A stretch of DNA of 64,000 nt from Peribacillus frigoritolerans (GCF_030676415.1 NZ_JAUUTW010000029.1:1-64000), one strand, 5' to 3'; counted from the first letter of the stretch, positions 16,986 through 25,471 are shown. A program made the numbers and translations. The notes: a model not told the origin generated them from the sequence alone.

Positions 16986-17007
16986 ATGTATATTTTATTA
17001 TTACAGT
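16986..17007 (+). promoter_or_regulatory. Second operator-like palindrome, upstream of the IDEAL gene
   Basis: 22 bases matching 18 of 22 positions of the palindrome at 16491-16512: left end ATGTATAT, right end TATTACAGT. It lies 51 bases before the start of the next gene, near TATAGT (17015-17020). Sharing this site with the Rrf2 promoter suggests one regulator controls both units. Confidence 0.6.
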
Positions 17008-17057
17008 TAATAACTATAGTTTGAATATCAAATGAACATATAAGGGGTGTTAAGGAA

Positions 17058-17444
17058 ATGGTTAAAAATATTCAGTTCAAAAATGGGGATTGGGTACAGG
17101 GAAAATCAAGAGATGGGGAACTTATCCATGGTTTCATTGAAACCGTAAGTGATAATCGAGAAATCGTTAAAGTAAATGTGGTGGAAAGTGATAATGAAAA
17201 AGCGGTTGGAAAATCGATTTGGATTCCGAGTAAATGGACTGAAAAACTGCCGGATCTAGAAATCAGTAACGAAAATCATCTTTTGGCTTTAATTGATTTG
17301 GCGTTACTTTCTAAAGATGAAACATGGTTTATGGAGTTATCCGGTAAATTGGAATCCATCAAAATCCATCCGAAATTAAATGCCAGGAAATCAGAGTTTC
17401 TTATTCCGGGAAATAGAATCGCAAAACTTGATTTAAATAGATGA
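17058..17444 (+). CDS. Small IDEAL-domain-like protein
   Basis: A 128-residue soluble protein. The first 65 residues are beta-rich (FKNGDWVQGKSRDGELIHGF, IWIPSKWTEKLPDL), like a small SH3-type barrel. Residues 75-100 (LLALIDLALLSKDETWFMEL) resemble the IDEAL motif, a short helical module in Firmicutes proteins (pattern LIDxALxxxDxxxFxxLxxxL). The function is unknown; IDEAL motifs occur in adaptor-like proteins such as ComK-related and YpiB-type ones. It precedes thioredoxin by 47 bases on the same strand and lies behind an Rrf2-type operator. Start: ATG after TAAGGGGTGTTAAGGAA. The family assignment is by pattern and moderately sure. Confidence 0.6.
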   Translation: MVKNIQFKNGDWVQGKSRDGELIHGFIETVSDNREIVKVNVVESDNEKAVGKSIWIPSKWTEKLPDLEISNENHLLALIDLALLSKDETWFMELSGKLESIKIHPKLNARKSEFLIPGNRIAKLDLNR

Positions 17445-17491
17445 TGAGTAAAAACCATAAATATTTCGAATAATACAAGGAGGAAATGATC

Positions 17492-17806
17492 ATGACAATA
17501 GAACATGTAACAGATGATAATTTTGCAAGTGAAATCAAGGAAGGTTTAGTATTGGTTGATTTTTGGGCACCTTGGTGCGGTCCGTGTAAAATGATTGCCC
17601 CGGTGCTTAATGAAATAGATATGGAAATGGGTGATCGGGTTAAAATCGTAAAACTTAATGTGGATGAAAATTCAGATACGACAAGCGAATATGGGGTGAT
17701 GGGAATTCCAGCTCTTATTCTATTCAAAGATGGAGAAAAGGTAGATCAAGTTATTGGCTTCCAGCCAAAAGAAGCCATTTCGGCATTAATCGCAAAGCAT
17801 GCATGA
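17492..17806 (+). CDS. Thioredoxin (TrxA paralogue)
   Basis: A 104-residue thioredoxin with the active site WCGPC in VDFWAPWCGPCKMIAPVL (about residues 26-43), the cis-Pro motif GVMGIPALILF and a C-terminal PKEAISALIAKH helix. It is close to B. subtilis TrxA, which usually sits elsewhere in the genome, so this is probably a second thioredoxin. It would reduce protein disulfides with electrons from thioredoxin reductase. Start: ATG at 17492, 8 bases after AAGGAGG; an ATG two codons upstream is too close. Its place between an IDEAL-type protein and an Old Yellow Enzyme suggests a stress redox operon. Confidence 0.93.
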   Translation: MTIEHVTDDNFASEIKEGLVLVDFWAPWCGPCKMIAPVLNEIDMEMGDRVKIVKLNVDENSDTTSEYGVMGIPALILFKDGEKVDQVIGFQPKEAISALIAKHA

Positions 17807-17892
17807 TTATTGAAATAATATGCGGATGTGTACTGTGATTCAAGGACTTATATCCAACCAACGTGGTGGGTAACTAAATGGAGGATTACTAA

Positions 17893-19014
17893 ATGAATTC
17901 TAAATATACACCATTATTTGAGTCATTCAATTTAGGAAAGGAGTTAGAAGTGAAAAACCGATTGGTTATGGCGCCTATGACAAATTTCTCTTCGAATCCT
18001 GACGGGACTGTATCCGACGCCGAAGTTAACTATTATGAACGTCGGTCAAGCGGGGTAAGCATGGTTATAACGGCATGTACTTACGTGACGGCTAATGGAA
18101 AAGGTTTTCATGGGGAATTTGGCGGAGATAAGGATGAATTGATACCTAGTCTAAGTCGTTTGGCATCAGCGATTAAAGCGAAAGGTGCCAAGGCAATTCT
18201 CCAGATTTTTCATGGCGGCCGAGAGGTTCCACCGGAATTGGTAAATGGCGATGTTGTCAGTGCAAGCAATATCCCGTCGGAAGGCGAAGGGAAAGCAGTT
18301 CCGCGTCCACTATCTGAAAAGGAAATAGAATCGATCATTCTCGACTTTGGTGAAACCACCCGACGTGCCATTGAAGCGGGATTTGACGGTGTCGAGATTC
18401 ACGGTGCCAATGGTTACTTGCTTCAGCAATTCTTTTCGCCTCATTCAAATCGTCGTGAAGACAAGTGGGGCGGTTCCCTTGAAAAGCGACTGACTTTTCC
18501 ATTAGCGGTTGTGGATGAAGTGAAAAAGGCTGTTGCTGAACATGCCAAAGGTCCGTTCATCGTAGGATATCGTTTTTCACCGGAGGAGCCGGAAACACCT
18601 GGAATCACCATGGATGATACACTTGCATTAATTGATGGGCTTGTAACAAAGGATCTGGATTATCTTCATGTTTCATTAATGGATTTTTGGTCGAAAGCAA
18701 GACGGGGAGCCGAGGTTGACCGACCTCGGATAGAAATTATAAAAGAACGTATCGGAGATCAAGTTCCCATCATTGGTGTTGGTTCCATCTATACAGCGGA
18801 TGATGCGATCAAAGCACTGCAATCCGGGGTTCCGTTAATCGCGTTAGGCCGTGAAATCATAATCGATCCTGAATGGGTACAAAAAGTGGAACAAGGCAGG
18901 GAAGCTGAAATCGTGACAAAAATAAACAAAGATAATCAGCAGCAACTTGATATTCCAGACCCATTATGGCAAGCGATCATCCACTCTCCAGGATGGTTTC
19001 CAGGGATTGGATAG
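17893..19014 (+). CDS. NADH:flavin oxidoreductase, Old Yellow Enzyme family
   Basis: A 373-residue FMN-dependent TIM-barrel enzyme. Seen: the FMN-binding N-terminus NRLVMAPMTNFSSN, the KAILQIFHGGRE strand, the substrate-site pair GVEIHGANGYLLQQFFSPHSN and RREDKWGGSLEKRL, and the phosphate-binding end GVGSIYTADDAIKAL...PLIALGREIIIDPEW. Members reduce activated C=C bonds of enals, nitro groups or quinones with NAD(P)H; YqjM-type enzymes respond to electrophile stress. It follows thioredoxin by 86 bases with AAATGGAGGATTACTAA upstream. There is no iron-sulfur or FAD domain, so it is the short form. The physiological substrate is not known. Confidence 0.9.
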   Translation: MNSKYTPLFESFNLGKELEVKNRLVMAPMTNFSSNPDGTVSDAEVNYYERRSSGVSMVITACTYVTANGKGFHGEFGGDKDELIPSLSRLASAIKAKGAKAILQIFHGGREVPPELVNGDVVSASNIPSEGEGKAVPRPLSEKEIESIILDFGETTRRAIEAGFDGVEIHGANGYLLQQFFSPHSNRREDKWGGSLEKRLTFPLAVVDEVKKAVAEHAKGPFIVGYRFSPEEPETPGITMDDTLALIDGLVTKDLDYLHVSLMDFWSKARRGAEVDRPRIEIIKERIGDQVPIIGVGSIYTADDAIKALQSGVPLIALGREIIIDPEWVQKVEQGREAEIVTKINKDNQQQLDIPDPLWQAIIHSPGWFPGIG

Positions 19015-19095
19015 ATAACCATTCAAATTTATTGAAATAAAAAATGCATATTAGTTTTTAAAACCAGTATGGAATGATTGTACTTGTAAAATAAT

Positions 19096-19146
19096 AACCC
19101 CGGATAACGGGCACACATATAAAAGTGTTCCTTATCCGGGGGTTTT
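19096..19146 (+). terminator. Terminator after the Old Yellow Enzyme gene
   Basis: AACCCCGGATAA and ACAC pair with GTGT and TTATCCGGGGGTT in a long two-part stem, followed by TTTATG. It closes the Rrf2-thioredoxin-oxidoreductase unit. Confidence 0.85.
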
Positions 19147-19213
19147 ATGTTTATGTAAGGATCATTTATATGAGTGAGAATCTATCTAAACAGCACTTAG
19201 GAAGCTGCTATTC

Positions 19214-19255
19214 AACACCAGAAGTGCAACCAATAATGGCTGCTTTTCTGGTGTT
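19214..19255. repeat. Inverted repeat
   Basis: AACACCAGAA and TTCTGGTGTT form a 10-bp perfect stem with inner GCAACC-type complementarity, followed by ATCTTCTTTTT. It may be a second terminator or the end of a lost gene. Confidence 0.5.
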
Positions 19256-20139
19256 ATCTTCTTTTTAACAGAATAGCTAATATATTTGTAGAGAAATGAT
19301 AAGTAAAAGAGACAACATATAATCACTATCTAAAGATAAAAAATAAAATCACTGATAGTACTAGATATAAAATGAAATTAATAAGGATTTGCCACATGGG
19401 TCCCCCCAATCTAACAACAGATCAATAAGACCGCCCCCTTTTTCATTTAATAACTAATCTATTTATTACTGTATTTTCTTGTTTTTCGGTGTCAAAAGTA
19501 TCAATCGAAGTAAAGTTTATGAAACAGTAAATAATAATGTCATCACTTGGGGATTTATATTGTTTATCTTGTTATAAATTACATATTTTGTTTCTAGAGT
19601 CTATTTACCAATCTTAAGAATTTTGGAAAAGGTTAGGGACAAATCAAGTACAGTTGATTTCAAGGATGGGAGCATTTTAACTGTCTCTGAAGGAATATTC
19701 TATAATAGGGTATCTTTTGATTCATTGAGGACACACCGAAGATAAAAAAACATGAGGTTATGATCATTCTCATTATTACTGTAATTTTTCCTTAGTTTGA
19801 GTTTTAGTTTTTAGACATGATATTTTTCAAATTAGGAACTTTTGTTTTCAATCCGAAATTTTTATTTTAATTAGGCACTGGTCCTGTGAAAAATCCACAT
19901 CAACATGGAAGAGGAGGAACAGAATGAAAAGGATTCGATAGTACTCTATAATTTTAATGGCCTTATTCCAACTCATTTGTGAAAATTCCTGTACAACAGT
20001 GATGCACAGGAAGAATATTATTTAAATATGGGACAACCTATGTTCCTATTTCCTCAACACGATAATCGAAGTATCCATTACTCGAGTTATAAGCTTTGAT
20101 AACCAATAGAAAAATTTCTGAGCAATGGGGAAAAAGTAA
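19256..20139. other. Long AT-rich intergenic stretch
   Basis: About 880 bases with no ORF I can support. A ribosome site (AAGAGGAGGAAC, near 19910) is followed by ATGAAAAGGATTCGA and then a stop, so a small secreted-type gene may have been lost there. Confidence 0.45.
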
Positions 20140-20177
20140 AAACACGGAGTGGCTTTACCCAACTCCGTGTTTTTTTA
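20140..20177 (-). terminator. Terminator of the doxX gene (bidirectional)
   Basis: AACACGGAGT pairs with ACTCCGTGTT around GGCTTTACCCA. T tracts occur on both sides, so it can also stop rightward transcripts. Confidence 0.85.
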
Positions 20178-20209
20178 TAATGTAGGATTAGCAAACCTAA
20201 GCGATACCT

Positions 20210-20608
20210 TTAAAATAGAAAGGAATCAAGTGAGTATGGGCCAGCTCCGGTTAATGCAACGCCAATAGCCACTGCAAGAATGGCAAGATTATATTCATAA
20301 CCGTTTTGAGTTGACCAGTAGCCATTTGCTCCATGGACTTTAACGATCGCTACGAGCATTGTAAGTGCAATTAATATACCTGCAAAGGGTGTAAGGAGAC
20401 CTAAAGCAAATAAAGCTCCGCCAATAAGCTCTGATAGACCAGCAAATAGGGCCATGGTAACTCCTGGCTTCATGCCAATCGAATCAAACCAGCCTCCTGT
20501 ACCTTTCAAGCCATGACCGCCAAACCATCCAAATAATTTTTGAGCTCCATGTCCAACAAACGATAACCCGATTACTACACGTATAACTAATAAACCTATA
20601 CCAATCAT
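20210..20608 (-). CDS. DoxX-family membrane protein
   Basis: A 132-residue membrane protein with four predicted segments: GIGLLVIRVVIGLSFVGHGA, TMALFAGLSELIGGALFALG, LTPFAGILIALTMLVAIVKV and LAILAVAIGVALTGAGPYSL. The motif GHGAQKLFGWFGGHGLKGTG is typical of the DoxX/YphA type, thought to act with thiol or quinone redox systems in some bacteria. Start: ATG with CAGGAGGAATCA upstream. Its closeness to the thioredoxin and flavin oxidoreductase genes could be meaningful, but it is on the other strand and 1.2 kb away. Confidence 0.85.
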   Translation of the reverse strand: MIGIGLLVIRVVIGLSFVGHGAQKLFGWFGGHGLKGTGGWFDSIGMKPGVTMALFAGLSELIGGALFALGLLTPFAGILIALTMLVAIVKVHGANGYWSTQNGYEYNLAILAVAIGVALTGAGPYSLDSFLF

Positions 20609-21374
20609 TTATGATTCCTCCTGGAATTTTATTTTTAATTTAGATATCTTTTATTCGAGATTTATATTAAAAAATAAGGGGTGTTATCTCGAATTAATTT
20701 ATCTTTGATTAAAGATAATATTTTTTGAGCGATTTGTCAAACATAATTTTATCATTTTAATTTGAATGATTGCTCTGGGGAAAAAGGAACGAGGATAGGT
20801 GATGTTTCTCGGATGAATTAAAATAAATACATTTCATTTCTTGGGTTCTGTATTATAGGGAGAAAAAACCACTCCTTTTATTTCTAAGGGATATCTCTTA
20901 AACGAATAGTTCCATAGTCCATTGATAGTTTTTTCTTCCTTTGATGGAGTTATACATGGGGGGGGATGAACATTCTTTTTCATCATCTATTATAAGGATG
21001 ATGTCTTCAAAGAGGTTGTTCAAAATTGAGGTATGGATTATAGGATGTAAGGTATCTGGTTTAAAGTGGATATATTCATTAACTTCAAAAAGGCGAAAGT
21101 ATGCTATTAAGTGTTATCACTTCCCTGCTTTTTTATCTAATAGTTAGAAAAATTTTTTGATAGAGAAATAGTGGATTACCGAATACTATGCCAAGGTTCA
21201 TTCAACAGGGAACTTTTTGAAAAAAAGGGTAAGCTTAACTTGGAGTGAAACAATAAATCAGAAACCGTAACACATTCCTTTATCGTACTGTAGGTGGACT
21301 TCAGCATGAATATTTGGAGTGTCATTGTCGCAATGAGGGTCTTCAAACGAATGCCATCCTGCTACATACCTATT

Positions 21375-21531
21375 ACTCGCGAACTTTTCTGATATACTCG
21401 TGAATTTCACACTTTTACTCGCGAACTTTGCTGATTTACTCGTGAATTTCGCGCATTTACTCGTGAGTTTTGCTGATTTACTCGTGAATTCCGCGTATTT
21501 ACTCGTGAATTTCACACTTTTACTCGTGATC
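21375..21531. repeat. Tandem repeat, seven 21-bp units plus a partial eighth
   Basis: Units begin with ACTCGTGAAT or ACTCGCGAAC at 21375, 21396, 21417, 21438, 21459, 21480, 21501 and a partial one at 21522, all exactly 21 bases apart. Units 1, 3 and 5 contain CTGAT; 2, 4 and 6 contain a C(A/G)C variant, giving a 42-bp higher order. Because 21 is a multiple of three, one strand reads as a Ser/Lys-Phe/Thr heptad repeat, which is probably incidental. Confidence 0.9.
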
Positions 21532-21960
21532 ATTATATATGGAATCCAATTTTATTTATAAGGGCTCCGAACTGGAAGTACAAATCTCGGTAATCAATGT
21601 GAATCCACTGGTCACCGATTATTTTATGAGGTGACTGCCGCATCGACTGGCCCAACCACGCTTTCAATTGGATCCAGCAAGTTTTTTCTCGAATACTGGT
21701 GATACCCTGCGACTGTTCTGCTTGTATTAGGTACGAAAACATTCATAATGAGGGGTTTATTAATTGGGTGCTGAAAATGTAGGATTTAATAACATACACT
21801 CCAGGTGCCACTGAGTAGGTAGTCTTATGATCTCTGTTCCGGACGGTTCTTCCATCTTAGCTGGATCTACCATTGTTCTAGTTGTGACAAACTGTGCATC
21901 GACTTCCGATGTTGATATTGTAACCTGATTCATATGCCTCATGATAAATGTAAAAACAGG

Positions 21961-21998
21961 AAAACAGGCAGCGCACAAAACGCTTGCCTGTTTTTTTA
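21961..21998 (+). terminator. Terminator-like hairpin
   Basis: AAACAGGCA and GCG pair with CGC and TGCCTGTTT around CACAAAA, followed by TTTTATA. No intact gene lies upstream on the same strand, so it probably outlived its gene. Confidence 0.7.
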
Positions 21999-22113
21999 TA
22001 TAGCAAAGGTCATGCCTAAGTATTCAAATTGAGAAAGTATGTAAAAAGGGGAGATTGACAGCAAATTTAATCATATAATAACATATGTGGTTATCAATGG
22101 GAGATGAACTGAG

Positions 22114-22287
22114 TTAAAAATCTGTTCCGGTTTTATAAAAAAGTTCATTATATTTATTTAATAATTGATCAAGTTGCTGGCTATATTCAACGGCAACATG
22201 CGAGTTTAAACCATCTTTAGCGACAATTTTGATAAGTTCATTTCTCTTTAATTCAATCTGTTCGAGAAATTCATTCTTTTCAGCCAT
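22114..22287 (-). CDS. ynzD: Spo0E-family aspartyl-phosphate phosphatase, YnzD-like
   Basis: A 57-residue helical-hairpin protein: LEQIELKRNELIKIVAKDGL, then VAVEYSQQLDQLLNKYNELF. The SQ-x-LD motif in the second helix is the signature of Spo0E-type phosphatases, which dephosphorylate Spo0A~P and hold back sporulation. Start: ATG at 22287 after AGAAAGGAAATATA; an upstream TTG-started frame adds 11 poorly conserved residues. It lies just before ccdA and, as I recall, in the same place as B. subtilis ynzD, marking the return to core gene order after the insertion. Confidence 0.82.
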   Translation of the reverse strand: MAEKNEFLEQIELKRNELIKIVAKDGLNSHVAVEYSQQLDQLLNKYNELFYKTGTDF

Positions 22288-22533
22288 TATATTTCCTTTC
22301 TGGCCCCAACATTTATTCAAGGTACCCTTAATTTATATGTTTGTTGTAAAATCTGTATGAATATAACAATTATATCGGCTTGGATTAATGAATTCAAATA
22401 AGTTAACTTAATCCGTCGCCCCATCCAGTTATAAGTAATTGGTTGTCATGAAATATTCACAGTTCCATAAATGTATTTTTTTATCTTATTTGTTACAATG
22501 TTTATAGGTTGACATACATAGGAGTGAGCTCAT

Positions 22534-23241
22534 TTGAATGATATTAATATGTTTTTAGCTTTTGGGGCGGGCTTTCTGAGTTTTATTTCGCCATGCTGCT
22601 TACCGCTATATCCGGCCTTTTTATCTTATATCACTGGTATGAGTGTTGGTGAAATCAAATCCGAGAACGCCATGCTCCAAAGAAGAAGCATGCTGCATAC
22701 TTTATTCTTCCTTCTTGGGTTTTCTCTGGTTTTTGTTGCAATAGGTTTTAGCACAACATACCTAGGTTCTTTTTTCTCGGATTACAAAGAATTAATTCGT
22801 CAGATTGGCGCCATCCTGATTATCATTTTTGGTTTATTCATTGTAGGAATCTTTCAGCCGAAATCTTTGATGAAAGACAGTCGTTTTGAATTTAAGAACC
22901 GACCTGGCGGATATATAGGTTCCATTCTTATCGGACTTGCCTTTGCCGCTGGATGGACCCCTTGTGCAGGTCCGCTATTAGGTGCTGTCATTTCACTGGG
23001 TGCAACAAATCCTAGTGCTGCCATGAGCTATATGACTGCCTATATTTTAGGATTTGCCATACCGTTTTTCATATTATCCTTCTTTGTCGGAAAATTGAAA
23101 TGGATCAAAAAGTACAGCCAATACATCATGAAGATTGGCGGATATTTAATGATAGGAATGGGTGTGATTTTGTTTTTTAATTGGATGACCAAAATAATTG
23201 CAGTCCTGTCTAGACTATTCGGTGGCTTTACGGGGTTTTAG
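22534..23241 (+). CDS. ccdA: CcdA, thiol-disulfide transporter for cytochrome c biogenesis
   Basis: A 235-residue DsbD/CcdA-type protein with six membrane segments. The first redox Cys is in [19 protein letters not shown] (about 20-24) and the second in [15 protein letters not shown] (about 147). CcdA carries electrons from cytoplasmic thioredoxin across the membrane to ResA and StoA, for haem attachment to apocytochrome c and for spore cortex formation. Start: TTG at 22534 after AGGAGTGAGCTCA. Followed by a decayed ccdB and an intact ccdC, the order of B. subtilis. Confidence 0.96.
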   Translation: MNDINMFLAFGAGFLSFISPCCLPLYPAFLSYITGMSVGEIKSENAMLQRRSMLHTLFFLLGFSLVFVAIGFSTTYLGSFFSDYKELIRQIGAILIIIFGLFIVGIFQPKSLMKDSRFEFKNRPGGYIGSILIGLAFAAGWTPCAGPLLGAVISLGATNPSAAMSYMTAYILGFAIPFFILSFFVGKLKWIKKYSQYIMKIGGYLMIGMGVILFFNWMTKIIAVLSRLFGGFTGF

Positions 23242-23353
23242 TCCATAATAAGTTATTTTTTCAATAATATTCTATTTGAATATGGTGTGTCATTTCTTTC
23301 TTTTTTCATTACATTTCTTATGCATGCTGTTGTTTGAATGAGGAGGAACGGCT

Positions 23354-23640
23354 ATGGACCGAATATTAATCGTTGGTGATGCTAAGTATATGGGAATGAC
23401 ACTTTCAATTTGAATCCTGACCTGGTAACGATGGATATTACCATGTCGCCAATCACGAGAGGGCTGGATGCCGTTAAAGAAATTAAGAAGGAATTTCAGG
23501 CTGCAAAGGTTATAATCTGCTCTGCCATGGGTCAGCAAAAAATGGGTATCGAGGCTATAGAAGCCGGGGCGCAAGATTTTATCGTCAAGCCTTTTGACGA
23601 GGGCAGGGTATTGGATGACATCAAAAGGGCGCGTAATTAA
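23354..23640 (+). pseudogene. ccdB: CcdB/YneI-like response regulator, internally deleted
   Basis: After a good ribosome site (AGGAGG) the first frame reads MDRILIVGDAKYMGMTLSI and stops. A second frame continues NPDLVTMDITM...LDAVKEIKKEF, then AKVIICSAMGQQKMGIEAIE and AGAQDFIVKPFDEGRVLDDI to 23640. These are the two ends of a CheY-like receiver; about 25-30 residues between the first helix and the phospho-Asp strand are missing, and one acidic-pocket Asp has become Gly (VGDA for VDDA). The conserved Asp, Ser-Ala and Lys-Pro motifs of the second part remain. In B. subtilis ccdB is dispensable for cytochrome c synthesis, which may explain its loss. Confidence 0.8.
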
Positions 23641-23754
23641 TAAGACTCTCCTTGTTTATCTCAAATAGGTAATATATACTTTGTTTATAAATCGAAGTCA
23701 TATATAATTTTTATTGGTACTTACCTATTTTTAGTTTAAAGGGATGGTTTAGAG

Positions 23755-24231
23755 ATGATATATATATCAACAGGTATAGCGATTGTGATGGCTATAGGTG
23801 TTTTCATATTACGGATGAAGGAAACGAAAAAACCAGTGAATGAAAAGAAAATCATCTTACCGCCGCTGTTTATGAGTACGGGTGCTTTGATGTTTATTTT
23901 CCCAATGTTCAGGGTGACTCGATACGAATTGTTGGAAGCTCTTGTTGCAGGGATGTTATTTTCCATCTTATTGATTAAAACATCTAAATTTGAAGTTAGA
24001 GATGAAAAAATTTATATTCTGCGCTCTAAAGCATTCATATTCATACTGATTGGTCTCATGGTGATTCGACTGGTGGCAAAACTGATGCTGGGAAGCACGA
24101 TTGAAATCGGTGTATTGAGCGGTATGTTTTTCTTACTTGCTTTTGCGATGATCGTTCCGTGGAGAATTGCCATGCTTTACCAATATAAGAAAGTTAAAGC
24201 AGCCAGTTTCGGCGGAAGTAGCATGGTGTGA
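23755..24231 (+). CDS. ccdC: CcdC membrane protein (YneJ)
   Basis: A 158-residue membrane protein with five predicted segments, including YISTGIAIVMAIGVFILRMK, ILPPLFMSTGALMFIFPMF, FIFILIGLMVIRLVAKLML and GMFFLLAFAMIVPWRIAMLY. It matches YneJ/CcdC in length and in its place after ccdA-ccdB. The role is unclear; in B. subtilis deletion has little effect on cytochrome c. Start: ATG at 23755 after GGGATGGTTTAGAG. The loss of ccdB upstream did not affect this reading frame. A terminator follows. Confidence 0.9.
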   Translation: MIYISTGIAIVMAIGVFILRMKETKKPVNEKKIILPPLFMSTGALMFIFPMFRVTRYELLEALVAGMLFSILLIKTSKFEVRDEKIYILRSKAFIFILIGLMVIRLVAKLMLGSTIEIGVLSGMFFLLAFAMIVPWRIAMLYQYKKVKAASFGGSSMV

Positions 24232-24266
24232 TACATGTACTGTAGAATTTAATCAAAGGGACAAAC

Positions 24267-24305
24267 AAAAACCTGAGTCGATATTCATGATGACTCAGGT
24301 TTTTC
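24267..24305 (+). terminator. Terminator after ccdC
   Basis: AAAACCTGAGTC pairs with GACTCAGGTTTT around a 13-base loop, then T. Separates the ccd genes from the thiosulfate-uptake pair. Confidence 0.88.
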
Positions 24306-24415
24306 ATTTGCCTGGGAATTTTGCGGGTAAAAAAATCAACCCTAAAACCTAGTAATTTTATCCGGATTATATTATATTAGTATTATTATTATTTTACTTA
24401 AGGAGGAAACGGTTT

Positions 24416-25471
24416 ATGTTACAAATGATTATGTTCGGGATTATTTGTGGTTTACTGCTGGGATTTGTGCTTCAAAGAGGCCGTTTCTGTGTTGTTGGTG
24501 CATATCGTGATTTGATTTTAGCTAAAGATGGACGGATGTTCTTAGCTACATTTATTGTTATAGCGATACAAAGTATTGGGGTTTATGCTTTGAAGGATAC
24601 AGGGGTCATTCAGTTTGGAAATGATGGTTTTCCATGGCTGGGAACAATCGTGGGTGGCTTTATTTTTGGTATAGGTATGGTTCTGGCAGGAGGTTGTGCC
24701 ACTGGGACTTGGTATCGTGCCGGAGAGGGCATGATCGGAAGTTGGGTTGCCCTTTTTGGATATATGCTAGGGGCAGCTATGACGAAATATGGTGTATGGA
24801 AAGTGGCTGGAGATAATCTGTTATCTTATCGCACAAGTGATACGTATATTCATGAAACATTAAATGTTTCGCCATGGGTGCTTGTGATTATTGTGACACT
24901 TTTGGTAGGCCTATTGGTGATTCGTGAATGGAGAAAACCGAAACTTCCAATCTTTAAAATGAAACCGAAAAAAACGGGATTGGCCCACATTTTATTCGAG
25001 AAACGGTGGCATCCCTTTGTTACAGCATTATTGGTGGGCCTTATTGCAATCATGGCATGGCCGCTAAGTGCAATGACAGGCAGAATGTTCGGACTTGGAA
25101 TCACAGCGCCTTCCGCGAACATTCTAACTTTCCTTATAACAGGAGATGATGCGTTAATCGATTGGGGTACGTTTTTAGTATTGGGTATTTTCCTCGGTGC
25201 TTTCATTGCTGCCAAAGGGAGCGGGGAATTCCGTTGGCGTTTGCCTGATATGAAAACGTTACGTAATAATGCAATTGGCGGTGTAACCATGGGCTTCGGT
25301 GCAAGTGTTGCCGGGGGATGCACAATCGGAAATGGTCTGGTGAACTCGGCTCTATTTGCATGGCAGGGTTGGATCGCGATTGTCTTTTTCCTGCTGGGTA
25401 CATGGGCAGCCACTTATTTCACGATTATCCGTAAGCAAAAGCAGACAGCGGCTGCATCCAAAGCGGCCTAA
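24416..25471 (+). CDS. tsuA: YeeE/YedE-family thiosulfate transporter (TsuA-like)
   Basis: A 351-residue integral membrane protein made of two internally similar halves. Each half carries the conserved Cys motif: ...MVLAGGCATGTWYRAGEG (first) and ...SVAGGCTIGNGLVNSALF (second). TMs flank both, and GxxxG-rich loops are typical of YeeE/TsuA, which moves thiosulfate through a central tunnel using these cysteines. A third Cys occurs near the N-terminus (QRGRFCVVGAYRD). Start: ATG with TTAAGGAGGAAACGGTTT upstream. The TusA-like partner gene follows by 41 bases, as in TsuA-TsuB pairs. Expected role: import of thiosulfate as a sulfur source. Confidence 0.88.
   Translation: MLQMIMFGIICGLLLGFVLQRGRFCVVGAYRDLILAKDGRMFLATFIVIAIQSIGVYALKDTGVIQFGNDGFPWLGTIVGGFIFGIGMVLAGGCATGTWYRAGEGMIGSWVALFGYMLGAAMTKYGVWKVAGDNLLSYRTSDTYIHETLNVSPWVLVIIVTLLVGLLVIREWRKPKLPIFKMKPKKTGLAHILFEKRWHPFVTALLVGLIAIMAWPLSAMTGRMFGLGITAPSANILTFLITGDDALIDWGTFLVLGIFLGAFIAAKGSGEFRWRLPDMKTLRNNAIGGVTMGFGASVAGGCTIGNGLVNSALFAWQGWIAIVFFLLGTWAATYFTIIRKQKQTAAASKAA

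Larger units (their letters stand above)
20609..22113. other. Gene-poor region between doxX and ynzD
   Basis: About 1.5 kb with no gene I can support. ORFs of 68-91 codons exist on both strands, but they lack ribosome sites or are products of the tandem repeat at 21375-21531. A hairpin at 21961-21998 is the only terminator-like element. Probably accumulated debris at the right edge of the accessory insertion. Confidence 0.5.

Noticed and set aside
20941-21147. Plus-strand ORF of 68 codons between doxX and the tandem repeat
   Set aside because: A G-rich stretch precedes a later ATG, but the sequence has no pattern and no neighbours; not supportable.
21375-21531. Possible CRISPR array
   Set aside because: Units are contiguous 21-mers without unique spacers, and no cas gene is present.
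21258-21533. Minus-strand ORF of 91 codons with a Ser/Lys/Phe/Thr heptad repeat
   Set aside because: It is the translation of the 21-bp DNA repeat. Because 21 is a multiple of three, all frames without stops look repetitive; there is no ribosome site.
24850-25413. Minus-strand ORF of 187 codons
   Set aside because: Opposite the clear tsuA membrane protein; Pro/Thr/Asn-rich shadow composition.
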